Positions 40,901-48,063 of a stretch of 64,000 nucleotides of DNA are shown one piece after another. The position numbers and the translations under genes are program-made. Numbering within the stretch: position 1 is the first letter of the stretch; each line of letters starts with the position of its first letter. The notes below the pieces were generated by a model, which saw only the letters and a list, made by a program, of their open reading frames with translations, did no database searches and was not told where the DNA came from. The DNA is from Paludibacteraceae bacterium (GTDB lineage: Bacteria > Bacteroidota > Bacteroidia > Bacteroidales > Paludibacteraceae): positions 186,001-250,000 of the forward strand of contig JAFSKL010000009.1 in NCBI GenBank assembly GCA_017448985.1, in the 5' to 3' direction.

Positions 40901-42460
40901 TTCGATATACCCGAAGAGATTGATGCGCCGGCTATCACCTCCGATTACAAGGACCCGAAGGCCGAGACGATCACCGTCACCGTCACTTCCGAAGAGGGCG
41001 CTAAGATCTACTACACCGTCTTCATCGGCGACGAGCAACCCGCTGTGGAGGAAATCGACGACGCCGCTACGTGGCTCGAGTACAACGGACCGTTCGACGT
41101 AACGCCCGGTACCGATTACGGCGAGACCAAGATCGTCACCGTCCTCGCGTATGCCGAGAAGAACGACGTTCAGTCCGAGACAGCCAAAGCCGAGTATGAG
41201 TTCGCGCTGCCTGCTGTGCCCGCCAAACCCGTCATCAGCTCCAACTATGCGAGCCCCGAGGACGAGGATATAACCGTCAGTGTCTCCGCTGAGGCCGGTA
41301 CCGACATTTGGTATAAGGTCATCGTCAGCGATACCAAACCCACCGACGAACAGATAGACGCCGCTCAATGGAAACCTTACACCTCCGAGCTCAATATCTC
41401 CGTTGTGCTCGAGGAAGGCGGCACCAAGTACGTCACTATCCTTGCTTACGCCGACAACGACGGAGTGCCCTCTCAAATAGAGAAAGTGGAGTATGAATTC
41501 TCCAAACCCGAGCCCGTCCTTTGTCCGGAATTCATGCTCGCCGATGAGAAAGGCGAACCGATCGTTGAGACGCTCAATATCTCTCTTGGCGAGACCTTCG
41601 TAGCGCCGCAAGTCGTGCTGCTCACCGAAGGATTCAAGTTCTCCGTCTCCTATTCGTCGAGCAACGAAGAGGTGGCTGCCGTCAATGATTTCGGCGAGAT
41701 AGAGATCGTCGGAGTAGGCAAAGCCGTCATCTCTGCCAACGTCAATGTCGAGGGCATCAGCCAAGACGACTGCTCGTTCGACTACCTCGTCTTCAACCTC
41801 ATGGTAGATGAGCCCGAGCAGCTCGAACCGCTGCCCGCAGACCAGGTGACCGACTTCGACTTCTCGCTCTATGACCCGACAGGCTCGGAGATCTTGGGCC
41901 TCACGCTCGGCGCGGAGGACCAGTACAACCCCGATCCGGGACATGTCGTGGTGGCCACCACCAATAACGCCGATGAGATCGACCAGAAGCTGAACGATGT
42001 CTTCGAAGGAGAAGCTTCCATCAAGAACTTCCTGCCCGGAACTATCACCTTCGAATTGCCGGCCGGTGAAGGTACCATCGAGATCGACTGTCAGACGCTG
42101 CCCGGATACGTGCTCAAAGTGCGCATTGCCGAATACGGCGAGGCTTTCATCACCTCCACCGTCGAGCAGGCGCTCCGTGGCAAGGCTACTGTCAACTATT
42201 CGGTAACGCAGAAGACTCTCGTCGTCATCTATCTCGAGGCCACTTCCGGCGCTTCGGCTCCGGCTCGTATCGCCCGTTCCGAGAAAGAGGAAGGCGCCGG
42301 CGCCTATGTCTATGCGATCAAGATCACGCCCAAGAACGCCGCCACCGGCATCGATAATGTGGAGCCTTCAGAGACCAGCATTCAGAAGCAGCTCATCAAT
42401 GGCGTGCTCTACATCGAACGCAACGGCCAACGCTACGACGCGACGGGAAGAAATTTGTAG
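34919..42460 (+). CDS. Very large BspA-like (DUF285) surface protein with Ig-like tail
   Basis: 2,513 residues from MRSKLFLLLAAVLMSSGVKA (signal peptide). Residues about 22-1310 form five blocks. Each begins with a Y-Y-x-D-D-x-R pattern (TLTYYYDDQRSAR), contains several DUF285 leucine-rich units of about 23-24 residues (NVTDMSEMFSGCTSLQTLDL), and ends DGGEGDEGYFT or similar. Residues about 1320-1590 resemble the Fibrobacter succinogenes paralogous (FISUMP) type (WGLYNQIGDDAPGTWRTLST, LPAAGYR). Then come about six chitobiase-C-terminal-like or Ig-like repeats (KPVISSNYASPEDEDITVSV), a BIG2-like part and the short tail NGVLYIERNGQRYDATGRN. Likely an adhesin or host-contact protein secreted by T9SS. 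The 3' end overlaps the AraC gene on the other strand by 28 bases. Confidence 0.85.
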   Translation: MRSKLFLLLAAVLMSSGVKAANELYSSYNESKSTLTYYYDDQRSARQAAGEITQSYNPAVTSPGYDRFSTYYTNVLIGVIDESMKEVRLTSIDKMFAGLERMTSIEGMENLVTDDVTDMYRAFFGCESLKTIDLSHFHTDKVTSMEGLFYECSSLRSVDLSSFNTANVTNMYAMFFGCYSLKSLNLTQFNIAKVTEMGEMFMGCNTLKTIYCNDDWSKSAANSLDMFKDCRSLAGELGTQCDGKTNIGKTYARPDGGEGDEGYFTPTNRPVEVYTSFKDGTLTYYCDDQRLARTIAGETTEIYDPVHHPDAKRLKGYDVKVKKATVDVSMKDTLLTSTRKMFAYLDRMTQLEGLENLHTDNVTDMSEMFVYCKALKSLDLTHFNTAKVKDMSGMFKTCIKLNSLNVSLFNTAKVTDMSEMFRYCESLKSVYLGSFNTENVTDMSEMFSGCTSLQTLDLSYFNTTNVTNMYGMFARCESLVYLDLNSYNTAKVTDMTVMFYGCKNLTTIYCNNSWSKSSVLEKSNNMFKDCKKLKGIQGTTYSEDHVDAAYAHPDGVRGAGYFGNTKEIYTAFETPTGVMTYYFDGLRSGRTGICELYTPEKWNDIVRFVGYADKVKKVVIDESLLAVPLTSLANMFDGGSDETRLSALESIENLGNINCTEVTSMYSMFRGCSSLKSIDLDPLHDAEQVYDLSFMFEGCSSLRHLDLRPLSTANVTNMYSLCAGCSALENAVLYSFNTASVTDMGYMFFNCSSLTELDLRSFDTEKVEWMPGMFSGCSSLEIVRLNSFNTSNVESMSEMFKGCTALTSLDLRPFNIDNVRFMDEMFKGCSYLTTILCLDNWNWSDKLESSYDMFDGCFDLVGYQGTACNGNLTDVTYARLDGGASDPGYFSITNEVYTVYDPKTTTLTYYCDDRRASRISGVVELYDPDDTEQVRFKDYHEDVDYIVLDESMRGAVLTSMHNMFYGGREYDEPTDTYTYYTLHNVFAIAGLEYLSTDDVTSMSYMFYGCAALKELDFGTFHIANVVNTSHMFDGCSKLNTIYSYEDWNASEKLMYSEDMFAGCYALEGDKDTSCDGENTIDKSYARPDGIEGPGYFTALKRLYSVYEENIATLTYYYDDDLPMREGIIEYYTPNGHDIPRLKGYVKQIKYVVIDPSLRSLRSKSLANMFDGMTSLESIEGLEFIDYCAVTDMYAMFRNCASLKELDLTPVKTNHVRNFNGMFYGCSSLKELDITGFDTGKAWDMSNMFAYCSKLVTLRSDKDWSKYGMPCKDMFLHCSSLVGRKGTKCNGYDQIANMLARPDGGEGDEGYFTQSLVTSKKGYFSINDEGGRIQFSPGNLQFNAAKGTHDCADGTTKNGTWRFAPNQWNCIGEGNENISESYDGWIDLFGWATSGWNNGAKEYQPWSAGTEYNDYLKDNIGLADFNEVNIYGDWGLYNQIGDDAPGTWRTLSTTEWKYILNERPLAGNLRGHGVVNGVKGYILLPDDWITPNCLSFEWSSGGSPGTTDWYANVYDGKDWEAMEEAGAVFLPAAGYRNNQAMSGLGQYGYYWSNGVYNGSGVHYFYLFFMSSDISSSNSYYNYEGRSVRLVKAYEAKPEITAEQLSDEEDKLTVTITPFDIDSKVYYTVVVGDTKDVGEDMSALTWIEYTDPFEIDPKLDYGETKYYTVLAYSVNADGVKSDMATDEYRFSMPGKLAEPVITTSYHSQRDKELLVMMSAEPGATIHYMLFNTDFKPSDNDIKNLIASGDRRTYMGDFYVHPSTAPGQRTYVTIIAYATAEDFFDSEYTQAQFEFFNPIPPAVPQISSDYAGESSGSVTFTINADEGTTIWYKIEISGEGSGSGEEENEWKQYGEPITVNPEVDYGETKTVTVYAYAEKEDGSMSEILIESFTFSKPEMPLKPAIITKYESPKDESASVLLIAEEEAIIKYAVIPLSYDEDGNLIDVTDYSKIDFTLYEGMFDIVPEGPDGTRVAYKLIAYAKIQGIQSNYATKTFEFDIPEEIDAPAITSDYKDPKAETITVTVTSEEGAKIYYTVFIGDEQPAVEEIDDAATWLEYNGPFDVTPGTDYGETKIVTVLAYAEKNDVQSETAKAEYEFALPAVPAKPVISSNYASPEDEDITVSVSAEAGTDIWYKVIVSDTKPTDEQIDAAQWKPYTSELNISVVLEEGGTKYVTILAYADNDGVPSQIEKVEYEFSKPEPVLCPEFMLADEKGEPIVETLNISLGETFVAPQVVLLTEGFKFSVSYSSSNEEVAAVNDFGEIEIVGVGKAVISANVNVEGISQDDCSFDYLVFNLMVDEPEQLEPLPADQVTDFDFSLYDPTGSEILGLTLGAEDQYNPDPGHVVVATTNNADEIDQKLNDVFEGEASIKNFLPGTITFELPAGEGTIEIDCQTLPGYVLKVRIAEYGEAFITSTVEQALRGKATVNYSVTQKTLVVIYLEATSGASAPARIARSEKEEGAGAYVYAIKITPKNAATGIDNVEPSETSIQKQLINGVLYIERNGQRYDATGRNL

Positions 42461-43299
42461 GTCTTGGGTGTGAGGCCGGTGAGGCGCTTGAAGAAACGGC
42501 AGAAAGACGCCGATTCGTTGAAGCCGAGCCGGTAGGCCGTCTCTTGGATGGTCAGCGTAGGCTGCGTGTCCATCAGGTGCTTGGCCTGCGCGATGACATA
42601 CTGCTCAATCCAGTCGTTGGGAGAGAGACCGTTGGTGGCGCTGCGGATGACGCGTGAGAAATGCTTTGGCGTGAGATGGAGCAGGTCGGCATAGAAAGTG
42701 GCTTCGCGCGATTCACGATAATGGGCCACCACGAGGTCGCAGAAGCGGTTGAGCAGTTCCGTCTGACGCGTCGGAGTCAGCTGGTTATCCTGCTCGCGCC
42801 GGTAGAAATTGATGCACTCGTATCCGATGGCGAGCAGCGCTAACAGCATCTGGTAGCGGTGAGGCAGTTCCTCCTCACTATGCCGTGCGATCGACTCGAT
42901 ATGGTCAGCAAATTGTAACATCCGTTGCGCCTGTTCGGGTTTCAACGTGCAGAAAGGTGACTCGTTGAACTTATTGTAGTCATGGCTGAACGAATGAATG
43001 CGCAGATCCCGATGAGCACGGGTGGAGAGCATCACCATCACCGCTTGGTAGTCGTCGGAACTGCCTAACGGGCGCAGGATATGTCCGGGCATGATGCACG
43101 CCAACTGATTGACCTTCTGGGTCGATTCCTGCATGTTGTACAGCGCCGTGGCCTCACCCTGCACATTGAGAATGAGCGTGAGGTACGGACAGACGATATC
43201 CTCGTTGTACGTTCCCAAACGCGTTATATCACGCATCACTACCACGCCGGTCTGCTCGATCGCGTCAATTTGTTGCGCAAAATCATTCGTTGAAGCCAT
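42433..43299 (-). CDS. AraC-family transcriptional regulator
   Basis: 288 residues. An N-terminal sensing domain with a cupin-like pattern (CPYLTLILNVQGEATALYN) is followed by two C-terminal helix-turn-helix motifs (YADLLHLTPKHFSRVIRS and IQETAYRLGFNESASFCRFF, then TGLTPKTYK). It lies divergent to the RND efflux operon with 352 bases between, so local control of that operon is the simplest guess. Its end overlaps the end of the BspA-like gene by 28 bases. Confidence 0.9.
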   Translation of the reverse strand: MASTNDFAQQIDAIEQTGVVVMRDITRLGTYNEDIVCPYLTLILNVQGEATALYNMQESTQKVNQLACIMPGHILRPLGSSDDYQAVMVMLSTRAHRDLRIHSFSHDYNKFNESPFCTLKPEQAQRMLQFADHIESIARHSEEELPHRYQMLLALLAIGYECINFYRREQDNQLTPTRQTELLNRFCDLVVAHYRESREATFYADLLHLTPKHFSRVIRSATNGLSPNDWIEQYVIAQAKHLMDTQPTLTIQETAYRLGFNESASFCRFFKRLTGLTPKTYKFLPVAS

Positions 43300-43318
43300 A
43301 ATTTTACCATTTTGGCTG

Positions 43319-43349
43319 CAAAAGTACTGCTTTTTTTTGAAATAAACAA
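43319..43349 (-). promoter_or_regulatory. Promoter of the second AraC gene
   Basis: Minus strand: -33 TTG (complement of 43347-43349) and -7 TACTTTTG (complement of 43319-43326), 20 bases apart. Confidence 0.75.
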
Positions 43350-43414
43350 CAAAAAGCGTGTTTTTGTTAATAAAAAGTTGAAAATTGATAATACGTATGT
43401 CAAAAAAAAGCAGT

Positions 43415-43486
43415 ACTTTTGCACCGGATTTGAAAATGAGGATCCATCTGCTTACTATATGAAACGCCTTTCGGGGCGTTTTTTTT
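43415..43486 (+). ncRNA. Possible short transcript between AraC gene and RND operon
   Basis: A -7 box TACTTTTG at 43415-43422 (no clear -33 box at the right distance) is followed within 60 bases by a hairpin AACGCC/GGCGTT (43462-43467 and 43474-43479) and eight T. A product of about 60 bases would result. It contains ATGAAACGCC, a start for an 11-codon ORF that runs through the hairpin. It could be a small RNA, a leader peptide unit or only a decoy terminator. Confidence 0.4.
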
Positions 43487-43488
43487 GT

Positions 43489-43520
43489 AATTAAGAATTA
43501 AGAATTAAAAATTAAAAATT
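43489..43520. repeat. Word-like repeat array (aattaag/aattaaa type)
   Basis: Units taattaag, aattaag, aattaaa, aattaaa, aattt after the short transcript's T run. Related to the aattttt array at 8711 in reverse complement. Confidence 0.7.
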
Positions 43521-43572
43521 TGCCGCAAAACCTAAAATCATGCAAGCATATTTTATTTTTTGCAACAAAATC

Positions 43573-43603
43573 TTGCATATTTAGAAAATTTGTTGTATCT
43601 TTG
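43573..43603 (+). promoter_or_regulatory. Promoter of the RND efflux operon
   Basis: -33 TTG at 43573-43575 and -7 TATCTTTG at 43596-43603, 20 bases apart, 48 bases before the adaptor ATG. It excludes the upstream frame starting at 43520. Confidence 0.78.
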
Positions 43604-43651
43604 CACCCGATTTGGGGAAACACGGTTCGAAATAAACAAACAATCTATCAT

Positions 43652-44740
43652 ATGAAGTTGAGGAATTACTTTTTATTGGCGGGCGTGGTGTTGTTCGCCG
43701 CCTGCGGAGGCAATCTGCCGGAAACGGCTCCCACCTCTTACCAAACGATGACCATCAGCAAGAGCGACATTGTGTTGCCGCTCAAGTACAGTGCAACGCT
43801 CAAAGGCACATCGGATGTGACGATCATGCCGCAAGTGAGCGGCCAGCTGATGGAGGTGTGTATCACGGAAGGCCGGCAGGTGAAGAAAGGGGATGTGCTC
43901 TTCCGTATCGACAGCCGCAATGCGCAGTTGGAGTTGGAGTCGGCGGAGGCTAACCTCCTGGCTGTTCAGGCGCAGGAGAGCAGTGCCAAGTTGGAGTACG
44001 AGAGCACGAAGAACCTCTTCGAGAAAGGAATAGTGAGCCGCTACATGTTGGAGAGCGCGGAGAACTCGTACAAGCAGGCGCAGGCTTCGGTGGCGCTCTG
44101 CAAGGCTACCGCCGATCGTGCGCGCGTGAACCTTAGTTATTGTACCATCACCTCACCCGTGGCCGGTGTGATCGGTTCGATACCCGTTTTTGCCGGAGAC
44201 CAGGTCTCACCGGGTACCTATCTGACCATGGTGAGCGGCAATGCGAAGATGTACGCGGAGTTCTCGGTCAACGAGTCCGTGCTCGAAGAGAGGGCTTCAG
44301 CGGACATCAAGGATAACGGGAGTGCGCTGGCCGATTTTCCGGATGTGACCTTCCTCTTCAAGAGCGGCAACGAGTACGGGATGAAAGGCCGTATCACGAG
44401 TATCTCGGGAACGGTGGACCGTACAACGGGTGCGCTGACCTGCAAGGCTACTTTCCCCAATCCCGACGGTGTCCTCTATTCGGGCATCCAGGGAACGGTG
44501 GTCATCCCGATTGAGGTGCAGGGCGTGATGGTGGTGCCGCAGAACGCCGTGGTGCGCCTGCAGGACAAGTCTCTCGTCTATAAGGTGGGACCCGACAGCT
44601 GTGCCTACAGCGCTATCGTCTCCACCGTCGGTATCAGCAGCGGACGTGACCTGGTCATCACCTCCGGCATCGAAGTGGGAGATGAGATCGTCACCGAAGG
44701 TGCAAACAATGTGGTAGAAGGGCAGAAAGTGATTTTTTAA
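43652..44740 (+). CDS. RND efflux periplasmic adaptor (membrane fusion lipoprotein)
   Basis: 362 residues; lipobox in VVLFAACGG. The HlyD/AcrA-type architecture is clear: a lipoyl half (VSGQLMEVCITEGRQVKKGDVLFRID-type region), a helical hairpin (QLELESAEANLLAVQAQES to YKQAQASVALCKATADRA), the second lipoyl half (LSYCTITSPVAGVIG) and beta-barrel domains. It bridges the inner-membrane pump and the outer-membrane channel. The start is the ATG at 43652 because the promoter lies at 43573-43603. Confidence 0.93.
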   Translation: MKLRNYFLLAGVVLFAACGGNLPETAPTSYQTMTISKSDIVLPLKYSATLKGTSDVTIMPQVSGQLMEVCITEGRQVKKGDVLFRIDSRNAQLELESAEANLLAVQAQESSAKLEYESTKNLFEKGIVSRYMLESAENSYKQAQASVALCKATADRARVNLSYCTITSPVAGVIGSIPVFAGDQVSPGTYLTMVSGNAKMYAEFSVNESVLEERASADIKDNGSALADFPDVTFLFKSGNEYGMKGRITSISGTVDRTTGALTCKATFPNPDGVLYSGIQGTVVIPIEVQGVMVVPQNAVVRLQDKSLVYKVGPDSCAYSAIVSTVGISSGRDLVITSGIEVGDEIVTEGANNVVEGQKVIF

Positions 44741-44832
44741 TGAATAATTAATAATGAATAATGATTATTTTTTTGATGTAGATGACGTTTGTTCCGCGAG
44801 ATAATCATTAATCATTAATCATTAATCATTGT
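44740..44832. repeat. Word-like array with inverted halves (aataatg and aatcatt)
   Basis: Left half: aatgaataattaataatg, aataatg. Right half: ataatcatt, aatcatt, aatcatt, aatcatt, g then the permease ATG. Ten bases at 44757-44766 (taatgattat) are the reverse complement of 44801-44810, so the two halves can fold on each other around 44767-44800. Confidence 0.8.
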
Positions 44833-47800
44833 ATGAAAAATGTTTTCATAGATAAGCATGTGATGGCAATCTCGATAGCGGTTGTCATTGCGCTGGTGGG
44901 ATTCATCTGCTTGAAGAGCTTGTCCATCGAGCAGTACCCGAACATAGCACCACCGAGTGTGCAAGTGACCACATCCTATTCGGGTGCGGACGCCAATACC
45001 TGTATGAAATCCGTCATCCAGCCTCTGGAGGAACAGATCAACGGCGTGCAAGACATGACCTATATGACCTCCACCGCTTCCTCGACGGGCGATGTGACGA
45101 TCATGGTCTATTTCAAGCAGGGTGCCGATGCGGATATGGCCACCGTCAATGTGCAGAATCGCGTGTCGCAGGCAGAGGCCTTGCTGCCCGCGGATGTGAC
45201 GCAAGTGGGTGTGACGGTCTCGAAGATGCAGAACAGTATCTTGCAGATAGCCGGACTCAAATCGACCGACGGCAAGTACGACGATAACTTCATCTCCAAC
45301 TATATCGACATCAATGTCAAGCCCCGTCTGATGCGTATCACGGGCGTAGGCAATGTGACCAACTTAGGTAACACCTACGCGTTGCGTATATGGCTCAAGC
45401 CGGATGTGATGGCGCAGTACGGCCTCACGCCGGACGACATATCGATGGCCATCAGTGCACAGAGCTTCGTCTCCTCCACCGGTACGCTCGGACAGCAGTC
45501 GGAGAACGCCTATCAGTACCCGATGGAGTACAAAGGTACGCTCAAGTCGATTGAGGAGTTCAACAATATCGTCATCCGTTCGAGCGGAGGCGGAAACCTG
45601 CTGTATCTGCAAGATGTAGCGGAGGTGGAGATAGGTGCGCAGAGTTACACGATGACCTCTTCGATGGACGGCAAGCCCGGTGTCTTCTATATCATCAACC
45701 AGGCGCCCGGAGCCAATGCCACCGAGGTGAATGAGAAGATAGACCATCTGTACGAGCAGTTGAAACCGTCGCTGCCTGCGGGACTGGAGTTCGTGATCCT
45801 TGAGACCAGTAACGACTTCCTCTTTGCCGCTATTCACAATGTGGTCGAGACACTGATCATCGCTATCCTGCTGGTCATCCTGGTGGTGTACTTCTTCTTG
45901 CAGAACTGGAAAGCGACCCTGATTCCGTCCATCTCGATCATCGTATCCCTGCTCGGTACATTTGCCATCGTGATGGTGGCCGGTTTCTCCCTCAATATAC
46001 TCACCCTCTTTGCCCTGGTGCTGGCCATCGGAACGGTGGTCGATGACGCCATAGTGGTGGTCGAAGCCGTGATGGGGAAACTGGAGACGGGCAAGATGCA
46101 AGGCTCTCCCAAATCGCAGGCTATTCAGGCGACACGCGAGGCGATGAGTGAGGTGTCGGTGGCGGTCATCTCGTGTACGCTCGTCTTCATGGCGGTATTC
46201 ATTCCTGTGACATTCATGAGCGGTACCTCCGGCACATTCTTCACCCAGTTCGGTATCACGATAGCCGGTTCGGTGGGATTGAGCTGCGTCTGTGCCCTCA
46301 TCCTCTGTCCTGCACTCTGCGCTATCCTGATGAGACCTAATGAAGAACAAAGTGACAAGGTACAAGGTACAAAGGGAAAGTGGAAAGGTATCGACTATTA
46401 TACGAAGGTGGCATACGAAGCCAGCTTTACCGCTATCCTCAATAAGTACAAGGGTGCCGTACAGAAGTTCCTGAAACGGCCGTGGGTGTCCTTTGTGCTG
46501 TTGGCCGGTGCGGTCGTGCTGTTTGTGTTGTTCATGAAGATTCTGCCTTCGGGTCTGGTGCCCCAGGAGGACCAGGGCGTGATCATGTGCGAGGTGCTTA
46601 CACCGGAAGGCTCGACGCTCCATGAGACGCAGGAAATCATGAAGCAGGTGGAGGAGAAAGTGAAAGCTATTCCCGAACTCGAGAGCTACGGACTGTGCAG
46701 CGGGTACGGATTGATGTCCAGCAACGGATCCAGTTTTGCCACACTGATCATCCGTCTCAAGAACTGGGACGACCGTCCGGGATTCAAGCACTATATCGAC
46801 CTCATCATGGCCAAGTTCTACCTCGACTGCCTGAGCATCAAGAATGCCACCGTGATGCCGTTCCAGATGCCGCAGATCCCGGGTTACGGTTCCTCGAACA
46901 GCATAGACTTGCAGGTACAGGACATGAGCGACGGAAACATGACCGAGTTCGGTAACTACACCGACCGGTTCCTGGCCAAGCTGCGTGAGCGTCCGGAGGT
47001 AGCCAGCGCTATGTCCACTTTCTCGGAGCGCTATCCCAAGTACCAGGTGGAGGTCGATCCCGTTCAGTGCGACCGTGCCGGAACATCGGCCAAGGCGGTG
47101 CTCCAGACGTTGGGCGCTTACTGCGGAGGATCGTATGTGGGCAACTTCAACCAGTTCAACAAGATATACCGTATCTTGGTGGGCGCTGCGCCCGAATACA
47201 GGCTCGACCCCTCGTCGCTGAACAATATGTTTATCAAAGTGAATAACGGCAAGATGGCTCCTCTGTCGCAGTTCGTGACGCTCAAAGAGATAGTCGGCTC
47301 ATCGTCGTTGAAGCGTTTTAATCTGTTCCAGACCATCTCCTGCTCCGTGACGGCCGGCAACGGTTATTCGGAGAGTCAGGCGCATAAGGCGATAGCGGAA
47401 GTGTTCAAAGAGACAATGCCTACTTACTGCACCTACGAGTACGGCTCCATGTCCCGTGAGGTGGAGGAGAGCTCGAAAAGCAATATGACGGTGCTCATCT
47501 ACGCCATTTGTATCGTCTTGATTTATCTCATTCTCGGTTCGCTCTACAACTCGTGGCTCACGCCGTTTGCGGTGCTGCTCAGCGTGCCGTTCGGTCTGAT
47601 GGGATCGTTCCTATTCTCCTGGATCGGCAATAGGATAGGCCTGCCCGGTATGGAAAACAATATCTATTTGCAGACAGGTGTGATCATGCTGATCGGTCTG
47701 TTGGCCAAGACGGCTATCCTCATCACGGAGTTCGCCTCCGAGCGTCGCAAGCAGGGTCTGACTATTCCCGAGGCGGCGTTGGAAGCATGCAAGGAACGGC

Positions 47801-48063
47801 TTCGTCCTATCTTGATGACCGTCATCACGATGATCGTCGGTATGTTGCCGCTCGTCTTCTCCGGCGGTGCCGGTGCCAACGGCAACCGTGCCCTGGCGCT
47901 CGGTGTGGTAGGAGGTATGTCCATCGGTACGCTCGCGCTCGTCTTTGTGGTGCCCGCGTTCTTCATCGTATTCCAGACGCTCGAGGAGAAAGTGAACGGA
48001 AGCCCGGTAGAGGTACAAAGTGACAAGGTACAAAGTACAGAAGGAAAGGAGGAAGAGGCATGA
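44833..48063 (+). CDS. RND-family multidrug efflux permease (AcrB/MexB-like)
   Basis: 1,076 residues, twelve membrane segments expected: one at the N-terminus, two large periplasmic loops, and the TM4 motif GTVVDDAIVVVEA near residue 400 with the paired Asp needed for proton flow. The end of TM12 (MSIGTLALVFVVPAFFIVFQ) is conserved. It pumps drugs or bile-type amphiphiles out with the adaptor and channel genes beside it. Two word-like arrays of one family lie in frame: residues about 504-516 in the central cytoplasmic loop (EEQSDKVQGTKGK) and residues 1060-1072 at the C-terminus (EVQSDKVQSTEGK). Confidence 0.95.
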   Translation: MKNVFIDKHVMAISIAVVIALVGFICLKSLSIEQYPNIAPPSVQVTTSYSGADANTCMKSVIQPLEEQINGVQDMTYMTSTASSTGDVTIMVYFKQGADADMATVNVQNRVSQAEALLPADVTQVGVTVSKMQNSILQIAGLKSTDGKYDDNFISNYIDINVKPRLMRITGVGNVTNLGNTYALRIWLKPDVMAQYGLTPDDISMAISAQSFVSSTGTLGQQSENAYQYPMEYKGTLKSIEEFNNIVIRSSGGGNLLYLQDVAEVEIGAQSYTMTSSMDGKPGVFYIINQAPGANATEVNEKIDHLYEQLKPSLPAGLEFVILETSNDFLFAAIHNVVETLIIAILLVILVVYFFLQNWKATLIPSISIIVSLLGTFAIVMVAGFSLNILTLFALVLAIGTVVDDAIVVVEAVMGKLETGKMQGSPKSQAIQATREAMSEVSVAVISCTLVFMAVFIPVTFMSGTSGTFFTQFGITIAGSVGLSCVCALILCPALCAILMRPNEEQSDKVQGTKGKWKGIDYYTKVAYEASFTAILNKYKGAVQKFLKRPWVSFVLLAGAVVLFVLFMKILPSGLVPQEDQGVIMCEVLTPEGSTLHETQEIMKQVEEKVKAIPELESYGLCSGYGLMSSNGSSFATLIIRLKNWDDRPGFKHYIDLIMAKFYLDCLSIKNATVMPFQMPQIPGYGSSNSIDLQVQDMSDGNMTEFGNYTDRFLAKLRERPEVASAMSTFSERYPKYQVEVDPVQCDRAGTSAKAVLQTLGAYCGGSYVGNFNQFNKIYRILVGAAPEYRLDPSSLNNMFIKVNNGKMAPLSQFVTLKEIVGSSSLKRFNLFQTISCSVTAGNGYSESQAHKAIAEVFKETMPTYCTYEYGSMSREVEESSKSNMTVLIYAICIVLIYLILGSLYNSWLTPFAVLLSVPFGLMGSFLFSWIGNRIGLPGMENNIYLQTGVIMLIGLLAKTAILITEFASERRKQGLTIPEAALEACKERLRPILMTVITMIVGMLPLVFSGGAGANGNRALALGVVGGMSIGTLALVFVVPAFFIVFQTLEEKVNGSPVEVQSDKVQSTEGKEEEA
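46344..46380. repeat. In-frame word-like array in the RND permease (gacaaggtacaa type)
   Basis: Units caaagt, gacaagg, tacaagg, tacaaagg encode QSDKVQGTKG in the central cytoplasmic loop. Same family as 2252, 48012 and 60597. Confidence 0.8.
48012..48048. repeat. In-frame word-like array at the permease C-terminus (gacaaggtacaa type)
   Basis: Units gtacaaagt, gacaagg, tacaaag, tacagaagg encode VQSDKVQSTEG in the same reading frame as at 46344. Confidence 0.8.

Noticed and set aside
39842..41944. A 700-residue open frame antisense to the BspA-like gene
   Set aside because: Repetitive mirror of the Ig-like repeats on the other strand; no start context or promoter.
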